Shown here one piece after another: positions 1 to 5,510 of a DNA stretch of 5,635 nucleotides. A model generated the notes under the pieces. That model saw only the letters and a list, made by a program, of their open reading frames with translations, searched no databases and had not been told where the DNA came from. The stretch's first letter is position 1, and each line of letters starts with the position of its first letter. Origin of the DNA: JBKHHU01 sp046539045. Its GTDB lineage: Bacteria > Planctomycetota > Phycisphaerae > SM23-33. The translations under genes and the position numbers were made by a program. The stretch spans positions 1-5,635 of the forward strand of contig JBKHHU010000210.1 of NCBI GenBank assembly GCA_046539045.1, given 5' to 3'.

Positions 1-567
1 ACGCGCGTGCCGCTGATCCTGCGAGTGCCCGGCGGAGCGAAAGGGCATGTGGTCCGCCGGCAGGTAGAGGCTTTCGATATCGTGCCGACGATCCTCGAAC
101 TGGCGGGGATCCAGCCGCAGCATGTCCACTTCGCCCGGCCGCTGACGGAGCAGGTCGGCGGAGAGCAGGGCGATCCGGATCGAGCCGTCTTTGCCGAAGG
201 CGGGTACGACAGCTTCGAGCCGCGGTGCTTCGAAGGGAGCCCCTTGAGGGACCAGTTTGCGACCGATACCGACAATATCTACTACCCGAAAGGGCTTCAG
301 CAGAAGGAGCATCCGGAAAGCGTTTGTCGCTCAACGATGATTCGGACGCTCAAGCACAAGCTGATCCGACGATCGTCCGGGCGGCACGAGCTGTACGACC
401 TTCAGGCCGATCCGCAAGAAGTGTCCAATGTCTACGGTCAGAACGACTACCAGCCGGTGAAGGGGGAACTGGAACAGCAGATGCTGGACTGGTTCCAGCG
501 GACCAGTGACGTCACCCCTTATGAGGAGCACCCCCGCGGGCACTCGTGGGATCGGAAGGGGGCGTGA
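1..567 (+). CDS. Sulfatase, C-terminal part (5' end outside window)
   Basis: The frame is open from base 1 and gives 188 residues of the C-terminal part of a sulfatase (alkaline-phosphatase-like hydrolase superfamily, sulfatase family S1 type). These enzymes remove sulfate esters from sugars, phenols or choline. What is seen: an opening TRVPLILRVPG segment followed by FDIVPTILELAGI, the usual pair of conserved blocks late in the sulfatase fold, then the typical tail HKLIRR...ELYDLQADPQEVSNVYG before the stop at 565-567. The catalytic CxPSR site that carries the formylglycine, and the metal ligands near it, would lie upstream and cannot be judged, so substrate is unknown. The first GTG at base 7 is internal, not a start. 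The gene converges on the AllA-like gene across 48 bases, in which I see no convincing terminator. Sulfatases are very abundant in planctomycetes, which fits the rest of the window. Confidence 0.93.
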   Translation, partial: TRVPLILRVPGGAKGHVVRRQVEAFDIVPTILELAGIQPQHVHFARPLTEQVGGEQGDPDRAVFAEGGYDSFEPRCFEGSPLRDQFATDTDNIYYPKGLQQKEHPESVCRSTMIRTLKHKLIRRSSGRHELYDLQADPQEVSNVYGQNDYQPVKGELEQQMLDWFQRTSDVTPYEEHPRGHSWDRKGA

Positions 568-615
568 TCAAATGCCCGCACGAGTGGCCGTTGCAACACT
601 GCCATTTCCTGATGC

Positions 616-1032
616 TCAGCCCGCTTCGACTTCCAGCGGCTCCATCAGATCCTTGACCTCGCTCTGGACCTCGATATTCTCGGCGATGAAAACCTGGGCC
701 TCATCGGTCAGGGCAATCGAAGCATGCCAGACGTTGGGATGAATGCAGATCGGTCGGTCCAGAATAAACGCCTGGATCTGTTCCGGTGTGTCGGGAGTTG
801 CCAGCAGCAGTGCGAGACGGCCGCTGATCGGGCAGAAGGCCTCACGGGTGTTCGTGTGGCGGGCGATCTGGTCGACAGACTTCTCGATGACCCGGTTGAT
901 CGCCAACTGCCAGCCGACTTCCCGCTTCACCTGCACCAGCGACTGGAAATGCTCGCCTTCCGGGCTCCATTCCAGCAGTGTCCCGTACGGGGTCATCGCT
1001 TCGGCAGAAAGAGTCAACAGGGGGATCTTCAT
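616..1032 (-). CDS. Ureidoglycolate lyase (AllA)-like cupin protein
   Basis: A 138-residue protein resembling AllA, the ureidoglycolate lyase that splits ureidoglycolate into glyoxylate and urea in purine/allantoin breakdown. Seen: LSAEAMTPYGTLLEW at residues 8-22 (AllA-like N-terminus), LAINRV at 43-48, RHTNTREAFCPISG at 58-71 (the conserved RHxxxxxAFxP block) and HPNVWHASIAL at 98-108, matching the NVWH motif that carries an active-site histidine. The E. coli enzyme is about 160 residues, so this one is slightly short, mostly in the last strand and tail. The ATG at 1032 is chosen because GGAGA lies 7 bases upstream and residues before it do not look like protein; the longer open frame runs back into the secretin gene. 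It lies 80 bases downstream of the secretin gene on the same strand, so the two may be cotranscribed. No other allantoin gene is visible, so the exact substrate is unsure; a related small-molecule lyase is possible. Confidence 0.8.
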   Translation of the reverse strand: MKIPLLTLSAEAMTPYGTLLEWSPEGEHFQSLVQVKREVGWQLAINRVIEKSVDQIARHTNTREAFCPISGRLALLLATPDTPEQIQAFILDRPICIHPNVWHASIALTDEAQVFIAENIEVQSEVKDLMEPLEVEAG

Positions 1033-1087
1033 ACGCTGGTCTCCGTTCCGACTGGTTTCGTGCTTTCTCGCCGCCGATAGCCGGGCC

Positions 1088-1104
1088 GGGGACGCTGCGT
1101 CCCC
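1088..1104. repeat. Perfect 7-bp palindrome (GGGGACG-ctg-CGTCCCC)
   Basis: Seven-base arms, 1088-1094 and 1098-1104, enclose a three-base loop. The palindrome sits 8 bases beyond the secretin stop codon in the direction of transcription. It would fold into a compact GC-rich hairpin in the minus-strand transcript, but there is no run of T after it, so it is not a canonical intrinsic terminator. It could be an RNA-stabilising hairpin, a partial terminator before the AllA-like gene, or one copy of a dispersed intergenic palindrome. Confidence 0.6.
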
Positions 1105-1112
1105 GCGAGGGA

Positions 1113-2504
1113 TCAGTGCCGACCGACGATCTTCGGTGTGACGAAGAAGTACAGGTCGTTGATCTTGTTCTGCGAGCGGTGATTCTTGAACAGCCACTGC
1201 AAGAGCTTGGTATCGCCAAGCCCGGGCAGCTTCTTTTCACGGGTGACGGTGCGGATCATCCGCAATCCGCCGATCACCAGCGTGTCGCCGTCGTCGACGC
1301 CAACCTCGGTCTCGGCTTCCCTTACGTCGAGAATCGGGTTGATCACGGAAGTCGAGCCTTCCTCTCCGCCCATGGTCGGCAGGGGAGCGAACCCGCTGAC
1401 GGCGGAGACGATGGTCACCACGTGCAGGTCGACTCCGTTGCTGCCGATGTTCTTGGGCGTGATGTACAGTTGCACGCCGACCGGCTTGTACGACACCTTC
1501 TGCGAGACGAGCTTGTCGTTGGCGATCTTGCCGGACTGGATAGGCAGTTCCTGACCGGCCAGGACGTACCCTGTCTTGCCGGCGCGAACCGTCATCCGCG
1601 GAGAGGCTACCACCTTCACCAGGCCGCTGCTGGCGAGGGCCTCGAAGGAGGCGTCCAGGCTCACACCGGCTTTCTCGAAGGTCTTCATCAGGCTGAACAC
1701 CGCACCCTGGAAGCCATAGTCGCCGGGGCCGCCTGCGTCGACGGCATCGAGGAAGGCCTTGGTATTGAATGTGCTGGTGAGGCTCTGCTCGCCGGTATCC
1801 CCGACATGTTCGAGGATCGTGCGGGCGCCGTACTGGAAATCGAAGTCGTGGCTGACTTCGAAGATGCGTGCGGTGATTTCCACCTGCTTGGCCGGGGAGT
1901 CGATCCCAGCCAGTACCTGCAGGACCTGGTCCTTGGCCTCTTCGGCACAGGTGACCACGAGGGTGTTTTCGCTGGGCAGCGCCCGGACGTTTCCTTCATT
2001 GCCAAGATGCTCCTGGACCAGCGCGACGGCAGGTTTAATGTCGGCAGCGCTCAGGTGGATCTTCATGCGATCGGTCCCGCCGTCGCGGGTGGCCCGCACG
2101 CTCGCTCCACCGTAGTGCTTGAGCGTGTAGAATATGCGGACCCTGCCGTCGGCGAGCTTCATCGTGCGGACGTCGTCGACCGGCGTCAGGTCCTGCTTGA
2201 CCTGTCCGTAGCCGTGTTCCTCGCCGGCTTTGGGACCGTCGTCGGCGTTCATCAGCGTGCGGAGTTCGTTGATGCGTTCCCAGATCGGGCGCGGAGCGAT
2301 CTTCTCCAACTGCTTCCAGTCGTGTTCGCTGAGCACCTGCTCACTGGCGGCGTAGGCGCTTCCGTCCCGGTTAGGATTGCCGGAGACGACCATCCGCTTG
2401 GGCTTTTTGTCCGCCCAGCCCCCGAACTTTGTGTATTCAACCACGCTTTCATTGCAGCCGACCAGCAGTGCCAGACCAAGCGTGACAGCAATTGAACGAT
2501 ACAT
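1113..2504 (-). CDS. Lipoprotein secretin-domain protein (type II/III secretion family)
   Basis: A 463-residue protein of the secretin family, which forms gated rings in the outer membrane for type II/III secretion, type IV pili or phage export. Residues 1-17 form a lipoprotein signal: hydrophobic core then LVGC with the lipidated Cys at 17; Asn at +2 is compatible with outer-membrane sorting. About 20-145 is an unrecognised region rich in charged residues. About 150-215 looks like one N-type ring domain (LSAADIKPAVALVQEHLG...VLAGIDSPAKQVEITARIFEVS). About 280-460 is the C-terminal secretin domain with VGVQLYITPK (342-351), VDDGDTLVIGGL (403-414), KKLPGLGDTKLLQWLFK (424-440) and the end LYFFVTPKIV (451-460), all classic blocks. 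It is shorter than GspD or PilQ (usually above 600 residues) and has only one recognisable N domain. The ATG at 2504 gives a perfect signal peptide; AGG lies 8 bases upstream. No secretion or pilus partners are present nearby, so its role is open. Confidence 0.9.
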   Translation of the reverse strand: MYRSIAVTLGLALLVGCNESVVEYTKFGGWADKKPKRMVVSGNPNRDGSAYAASEQVLSEHDWKQLEKIAPRPIWERINELRTLMNADDGPKAGEEHGYGQVKQDLTPVDDVRTMKLADGRVRIFYTLKHYGGASVRATRDGGTDRMKIHLSAADIKPAVALVQEHLGNEGNVRALPSENTLVVTCAEEAKDQVLQVLAGIDSPAKQVEITARIFEVSHDFDFQYGARTILEHVGDTGEQSLTSTFNTKAFLDAVDAGGPGDYGFQGAVFSLMKTFEKAGVSLDASFEALASSGLVKVVASPRMTVRAGKTGYVLAGQELPIQSGKIANDKLVSQKVSYKPVGVQLYITPKNIGSNGVDLHVVTIVSAVSGFAPLPTMGGEEGSTSVINPILDVREAETEVGVDDGDTLVIGGLRMIRTVTREKKLPGLGDTKLLQWLFKNHRSQNKINDLYFFVTPKIVGRH

Positions 2505-2769
2505 GGTAAAAACCTGCCTTCGTGTCTTCCTGAGTCACCCGGCAAACAAGGAGATCCGGACAACAAGACATCGCTCCGTGAACGAATAGCCTCGCAGCCG
2601 CCCCGCCAGAAACCGCCTCTCATCGTCTCTATCGACGTGACGAGTTGGTTCTTTTGAATAAAAAGGGGCAACAAGTTTCGCACGCCCGCAGCATTTCCGC
2701 TACCGGCGCAAACAGAAACCTCCTGCTTCCGCCATTTGCAATGGAACAACGTCAGCGTAGAAAGGTATC

Positions 2770-2813
2770 GCCCGCGTCCACAAAATACAAGCGGGTACAG
2801 GCAGGACGCGGGC
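2770..2813. repeat. 10-bp perfect inverted repeat with 24-base spacer
   Basis: The arm GCCCGCGTCC at 2770-2779 is matched exactly in reverse complement by 2804-2813. The spacer holds GCGGG at 2791-2795, which can pair alternatively with the CCCGC of the left arm, so two mutually exclusive stems are possible. It lies between the secretin start and the tRNA promoter. It could be a protein-binding site, an old terminator or a structured leader of the secretin transcript; the sequence does not decide. Confidence 0.45.
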
Positions 2814-2836
2814 TCCGCGAATGACTGGGTTCGATC

Positions 2837-2865
2837 TTGACGGTAGGGCGATGGCATGGCACAAT
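2837..2865 (+). promoter_or_regulatory. Likely sigma-70 promoter of tRNA-Pro
   Basis: TTGACG at 2837-2842 (five of six matches to the -35 consensus) is followed after 17 bases by CACAAT at 2860-2865 (four of six matches to TATAAT). Transcription would begin near 2872, about 14 bases before the mature tRNA. Position and spacing fit a housekeeping promoter. Confidence 0.6.
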
Positions 2866-2885
2866 CCATCGGTCGCATGACCGTC

Positions 2886-2959
2886 CGGGGCGTAGCTCAG
2901 CTTGGCAGAGCGCCTGCTTTGGGAGCAGGAGGTCGCTGGTTCAAATCCAGTCGCCCCGA
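2886..2959 (+). tRNA. tRNA-Pro (anticodon UGG)
   Basis: A complete cloverleaf of 74 bases without an encoded CCA end. The acceptor stem CGGGGCG (2886-2892) pairs with CGCCCCG (2952-2958), with discriminator A at 2959. The D stem is GCTC/GAGC (2895-2898, 2908-2911). The anticodon stem is CCTGC/GCAGG (2913-2917, 2925-2929) around loop TTTGGGA, giving anticodon TGG at 2920-2922, which reads proline codons including CCA. The T arm is GCTGG-TTCAAAT-CCAGT with one G-T pair. The C1-G72 pair and A73 are identity features of bacterial proline tRNAs and support the assignment. The last 19 bases overlap, on the opposite strand, the end of the serine recombinase gene, which makes this the probable integration target of the element to the right. 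Confidence 0.97.
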
Positions 2960-2960
2960 C
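2941..2960. other. Putative attachment-site region at tRNA 3' end
   Basis: The recombinase gene ends within the T loop of tRNA-Pro, so the left boundary of the integrated element probably falls in or just after the last bases of the tRNA. tRNA 3' ends are classic integration targets because the element can restore the gene. The exact crossover is not visible: a matching copy of this segment would be expected at the far end of the element, outside the window, and I see no second copy inside it. Confidence 0.4.
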
Positions 2961-4440
2961 TTGTTCGAACAGGAAGCCGTTCAGTGAGAAAACTGAACGG
3001 CTTTCTCTTTTCTAGGCAAAGAGTTACGTCGGTGACGGTCCGGTTCAAAGAAAATGCCCGCAAGAGCCGTTGTTTCGTCTCCTTATTTGAACTAAGCCAA
3101 ACCCGCGACGCATCTTGCGTAAAATCGTACACCCGCTTGGCCATGGCACCGCAGGCCGGGTCGATGTCACTGCAAGCCGCCAGAGCCTGTTCGACCTCCT
3201 GCATCTGCCCCTGAAGCATCGTCGATTTATCCTGGAAGGTCACCGCGTCGAGGTGCCCCTGGAGGTACAGCTGGAGCAGGCGGTCGTTCTGTTGAGCCAG
3301 CTCGGTTCGCTTGCGGCTGAGGATGCGCTTCTGCGAGATGCCGTTGTTGCGGAGTTCGGCGAAGCTCTCCTCGAGGGCTTGGCCGAACCAGTCGCCCAGT
3401 TCAGGCGTGGGCATCTTCATCGCGTCCAGCTCGCTGAGCACCTGCTGCTCAATGTCCTCTTCCTTCCACCGGACCTTCGGGTGGTCGTCGTTGGGCTTGT
3501 TGTTGGCACAGCGGTAGTAGGTGTGGATGCGGACGCCGCCATTCTTGAGCTTCCTGCGGATACACTCGCCGGTCATCATGCTCCCGCAGTATTTGCAGAG
3601 CAGCGTGCCGTTGCCGAAGGTATGCGCCAGCCGATACGTGCGGCGGTTCTTGCCTCTGAGGATGTTGCGGCAGAGCTGGAACGTGTGCCGGTCGACCAGC
3701 GGGCGGTGCTTACCGGGATAGACTTCGCCGCGCCAGACAATGTCGCCAACGTAGAATCGGTTGGCCAGCATGTAGGAGACGCTGCCGATGCACATGCGCG
3801 GCGTGCTGGGCCGGTAGATGTAGCCCTCCTCATGCAGTCGTTTGCCGATCATGTCGAAGGTCATCCCGCCCTGGGAGTACAGCTCGAACGCTCGAATGAC
3901 CAACTTCGACTTCACCGGATCGGGCTTGATCGGCTCGTCGCGGTCGCCGGTGTTCATGTAACCATACGGCACGCCGCACGGCATCCAGCCTTGGCGCACC
4001 TTCTCGTCCTGGCCCTTGCGGACCTCCTGGCGGAGGTTGTCGCTGTAGTACTGGCTGATCGCGGCCATCACGTTGAAGCTCAATGCGCCGGCAGCACCGG
4101 GGCCGAACTCGTTGTCGACGAACGCCATCCTCACGCCGCAGGCGTCCTCGAGCTCCTGCATGCGCACCGCGTCGCGCATGTTCCGGCAGATGCGGTCGAG
4201 CTTGTGGGCGAGGACGGCTTCGATCTGCAGCCGCTTGGCGTTCTTCTTCACCCACTGGTACATCTCATTGAAGGCGATCCGCTCCGCCCCGCGACGGGCC
4301 GACTCGGCGATCACGAACTCGCGGATCACCGTCCATCCTTCTCGCTCTGCCTTATCGCGGTTGATCCGAATCTGCGCATCCAGCGAGTAGCCTTCGGCCT
4401 GCTCGCGGGAAGACACTCTTGCCCAAATGACGACGTTCAT
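2941..4440 (-). CDS. Large serine recombinase / site-specific integrase
   Basis: A 499-residue large serine recombinase, the enzyme type that integrates and excises phages and genomic islands by cutting both DNA duplexes through a serine linkage. The catalytic domain (about 1-145) opens with WARVSSREQAEGYSLDAQ; the nucleophile is Ser10 after Arg8, at the same number as in gamma-delta resolvase, and LDRICRN gives Arg83 and Arg86. The recombinase DNA-binding domain covers about 155-270. A zinc ribbon follows with Cys282, Cys285 and Cys311; where a fourth Cys is usual there is His320. Residues about 360-425 are a likely coiled coil. The ATG at 4440 is chosen over the GTG at 4446 because AGGAAGGAG lies 7 bases before the ATG but only 1 base before the GTG. 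The ATG overlaps the stop of the upstream gene (ATGA). The last residues are encoded by the tRNA terminator and the antisense of the tRNA 3' end. Confidence 0.95.
   Translation of the reverse strand: MNVVIWARVSSREQAEGYSLDAQIRINRDKAEREGWTVIREFVIAESARRGAERIAFNEMYQWVKKNAKRLQIEAVLAHKLDRICRNMRDAVRMQELEDACGVRMAFVDNEFGPGAAGALSFNVMAAISQYYSDNLRQEVRKGQDEKVRQGWMPCGVPYGYMNTGDRDEPIKPDPVKSKLVIRAFELYSQGGMTFDMIGKRLHEEGYIYRPSTPRMCIGSVSYMLANRFYVGDIVWRGEVYPGKHRPLVDRHTFQLCRNILRGKNRRTYRLAHTFGNGTLLCKYCGSMMTGECIRRKLKNGGVRIHTYYRCANNKPNDDHPKVRWKEEDIEQQVLSELDAMKMPTPELGDWFGQALEESFAELRNNGISQKRILSRKRTELAQQNDRLLQLYLQGHLDAVTFQDKSTMLQGQMQEVEQALAACSDIDPACGAMAKRVYDFTQDASRVWLSSNKETKQRLLRAFSLNRTVTDVTLCLEKRKPFSFLTERLPVRTSRGDWI
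2974..3013 (+). terminator. Intrinsic terminator of tRNA-Pro
   Basis: A perfect 11-bp stem, AAGCCGTTCAG at 2974-2984 with its complement at 2993-3003, encloses an 8-base AT-rich loop. It is followed by a T-rich tract at 3004-3013. It begins 15 bases after the tRNA and points the same way, so it should end tRNA transcription. On the other strand the same bases encode residues 480-489 of the serine recombinase. On that strand no T run follows the stem, so the recombinase transcript should not be strongly terminated here. Confidence 0.85.
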
Positions 4441-4724
4441 TCGCACGCTCCTTCCTGGCGGGCCTCGTAGAAGACCATCGCGATCCGCTTGACGTTCAGC
4501 AGGATTTCGACGGCCTCATCACGGTCCACTTCGCGTTCGAGGTACCGGCCCCACACGTCCTGTGTGCGGGCGATTAGCGCCTCGGACATCCATTCGGTTG
4601 CCAGCGGCCCGTTGCCGCTGGGTTGGTCACACTGAGCCTCAACGTTCAAAGACTGTCCAGTCAGTTCCGGCGACTGTGGGGAACTCTTTTGAACCGGCGG
4701 GTCCATGCATGTTGCGGCCGTCAT
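4437..4724 (-). CDS. Small protein of unknown function in recombinase operon
   Basis: I do not recognise this 95-residue protein. Residues 1-42 are rich in Pro, Ser, Gln and Gly and are probably disordered. Residues 43-91 (TEWMSEALIARTQDVWGRYLEREVDRDEAVEILLNVKRIAMVFYEARQ, split here only by the predicted turn near VDRDEA) should form two or more amphipathic helices, so it may be a small helical partner protein or DNA-binding adaptor. It contains four Cys residues outside any metal-binding spacing I can name. The ATG at 4724 overlaps the previous stop as TGATG and has a GGGGAGGGG ribosome site 5 bases upstream; its own stop overlaps the recombinase ATG. The tight coupling on both sides argues that it is real and produced together with the recombinase. 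A recombination directionality factor is one possibility, without direct evidence. Confidence 0.8.
   Translation of the reverse strand: MTAATCMDPPVQKSSPQSPELTGQSLNVEAQCDQPSGNGPLATEWMSEALIARTQDVWGRYLEREVDRDEAVEILLNVKRIAMVFYEARQEGACE
4448..4456 (-). promoter_or_regulatory. Strong ribosome binding site deciding the recombinase start
   Basis: AGGAAGGAG, reading on the minus strand, ends 7 bases before the ATG at 4440. It lies inside the coding end of the small upstream gene, so ribosomes finishing that gene can restart on the recombinase. The in-frame GTG at 4446 is too close to be used. Confidence 0.75.
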
Positions 4725-5263
4725 CAGCGCCCCTCCCCATCGAATCCGAGTTCCTCGAAGTGGTCGCGAATGCGGCGCACGGCCTTCTGGATGGTGTTCC
4801 ATTCGCAATCGAGCTGGCGAGCGAGCGCCGCCTTGGAGACGCCCGCCGCCAGGCCGCGTGCGACCGCCTGGTCGAACTCAGACAGCCGCGACACGGCCAG
4901 GCCAAGATCGTCGGCCAAACCAGGGTCCTCCGTACTGCACGGCTCGGCACCGACGTAGGAGCCGTCCTCGCGGACGCCGAGTTCACGCAGGTACTGCTCG
5001 AACTGCTCCTTGTTGCGGTAGCGCTGCCGCAGCTTCGACACCAGCCGGTTGTTGATGGCGATGTACAGCGCCGTCTCTTCCTTCGCGCACTTGGTGTGAT
5101 TCGGGTCGTACCGGAACTCGAAGATCACCACCGCCATGTCCTGCATCAGGTCCGGCCATTCACCTTTCGGGAAGCCCATGGCCTTGATCCGACCGATGGC
5201 CAGCCTCGCCTTCCACGCCTCGAACGCTCCTTCGTACTGCTTCAGCAAACTTTCATCTGTCAT
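4724..5263 (-). CDS. Sigma-70-like / ECF-like regulatory protein
   Basis: A 179-residue protein with sigma-factor-like architecture. Residues about 36-83 (EWPDLMQDM, then RYDP, then ALYIAINNRLVSKLRQRYR) resemble region 2, the part that binds core RNA polymerase and the -10 element. Residues about 126-170 (LSEFDQAVARGL, GVSKAALARQLDCEWNTIQKAVRRI) are a region-4-like helix-turn-helix, with the turn near 148-153. The linker (84-125) is short and acidic. It could direct polymerase to element promoters or act as a plain DNA-binding regulator. The ATG at 5263 is preferred: AAGGA lies 9 bases upstream, while upstream in-frame ATGs at 5281 and 5314 lack a good site and add residues that look unlike protein. 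It is the first gene of the three-gene unit and its stop overlaps the next start (TGATG). The TGTCAG array about 85-190 bases upstream may be its target, which is inference. Confidence 0.8.
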   Translation of the reverse strand: MTDESLLKQYEGAFEAWKARLAIGRIKAMGFPKGEWPDLMQDMAVVIFEFRYDPNHTKCAKEETALYIAINNRLVSKLRQRYRNKEQFEQYLRELGVREDGSYVGAEPCSTEDPGLADDLGLAVSRLSEFDQAVARGLAAGVSKAALARQLDCEWNTIQKAVRRIRDHFEELGFDGEGR

Positions 5264-5347
5264 TGCGATTCGTCCTTGCATCAGGGATCGATCTCGCGGC
5301 TGGGCCTTTCCCAACCGTCTGATCCCGATGCTCAGGGCGAGACCGGT

Positions 5348-5450
5348 GACATGTCCGTAGAGCCGGAGCTGTCTGGCGAAAGCCGAATGTCAGGAAGGTT
5401 GTCAGAAGGCTGTCAGGGCTTGCGGTGACCTGTCAGACATATGTCAGACA
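5348..5450. promoter_or_regulatory. Cluster of TGTC(AG) repeats, operator-like array
   Basis: TGTCAG occurs on the plus strand at 5388, 5400, 5411, 5431 and 5442, that is with steps of 12, 11, 20 and 11 bases. Two further TGTC words lie at 5352 and 5370. Inverted GACA partners create an 8-bp palindrome GACATGTC at 5348-5355 and two odd palindromes TGTC-A-GACA at 5431-5439 and 5442-5450, which together form an almost symmetric 20-base block with CATATG at its centre. Spacing near one helical turn places several sites on one DNA face, as in cooperative operators or iterons. The array lies upstream of the sigma-like gene, so control of the recombinase operon is the simplest reading. A site for recombination accessory proteins or a replication iteron is also possible. 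Confidence 0.6.
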
Positions 5451-5510
5451 TGCTTTCTGGCGGAGCGGCAGAGCGATTTGAGCCTGTAAACAAAGGGGTC
5501 TGCGCAACCG

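Larger units (their letters stand above)
2505..2885. other. Gene-free region between secretin gene and tRNA-Pro
   Basis: This 381-base divergent region shows no convincing gene; the open frame crossing it on the minus strand is an out-of-frame extension from inside the secretin gene. It must hold the secretin promoter (minus strand), but I cannot pick out a good -10/-35 pair there. It contains an AT-rich patch near 2651-2670, a small palindrome CCATT-tgc-AATGG at 2732-2744, a 10-bp inverted repeat at 2770-2813 and the tRNA promoter at 2837-2865. Confidence 0.7.

Noticed and set aside
568..615. Bidirectional terminator between the sulfatase and AllA-like genes
   Set aside because: Only about five bases of interrupted complementarity and no T tract could be found.
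1033..1197. 55-residue N-terminal extension of the AllA-like protein
   Set aside because: It would overlap the secretin gene and read through the palindrome; the ATG at 1032 has a good ribosome site and matches the family N-terminus.
978..2495. Plus-strand open frame of 505 codons opposite the secretin gene
   Set aside because: It is the antisense shadow of the secretin gene, which has a full domain set, a lipoprotein signal and a ribosome site; the plus-strand product shows no recognisable family blocks.
2853..2872. Sigma-54-type promoter suggested by TGGCAC ahead of the tRNA
   Set aside because: The required TTGC-type -12 element at the right spacing is missing, while a sigma-70-like pair with 17-base spacing fits better.
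2252..2878. Minus-strand frame of 208 codons covering the region upstream of the secretin
   Set aside because: It overlaps the secretin coding sequence out of frame and has low-complexity, non-protein-like content; no ribosome site supports it.
3115..4470. Plus-strand open frame of 451 codons opposite the recombinase
   Set aside because: It is very rich in Ala, Val, Leu and His as expected for the reverse complement of a GC-rich gene, while the minus strand encodes an unmistakable serine recombinase.
4562..5428. Plus-strand open frame of 288 codons opposite the small protein and sigma-like genes
   Set aside because: It spans two overlapping, translationally coupled minus-strand genes and the repeat array, with no recognisable protein features.
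5348..5450. TGTC repeats as a CRISPR array
   Set aside because: The repeat unit is only 6-9 bases with 11-20 base steps, far too short for repeats and spacers, and no cas gene is visible.
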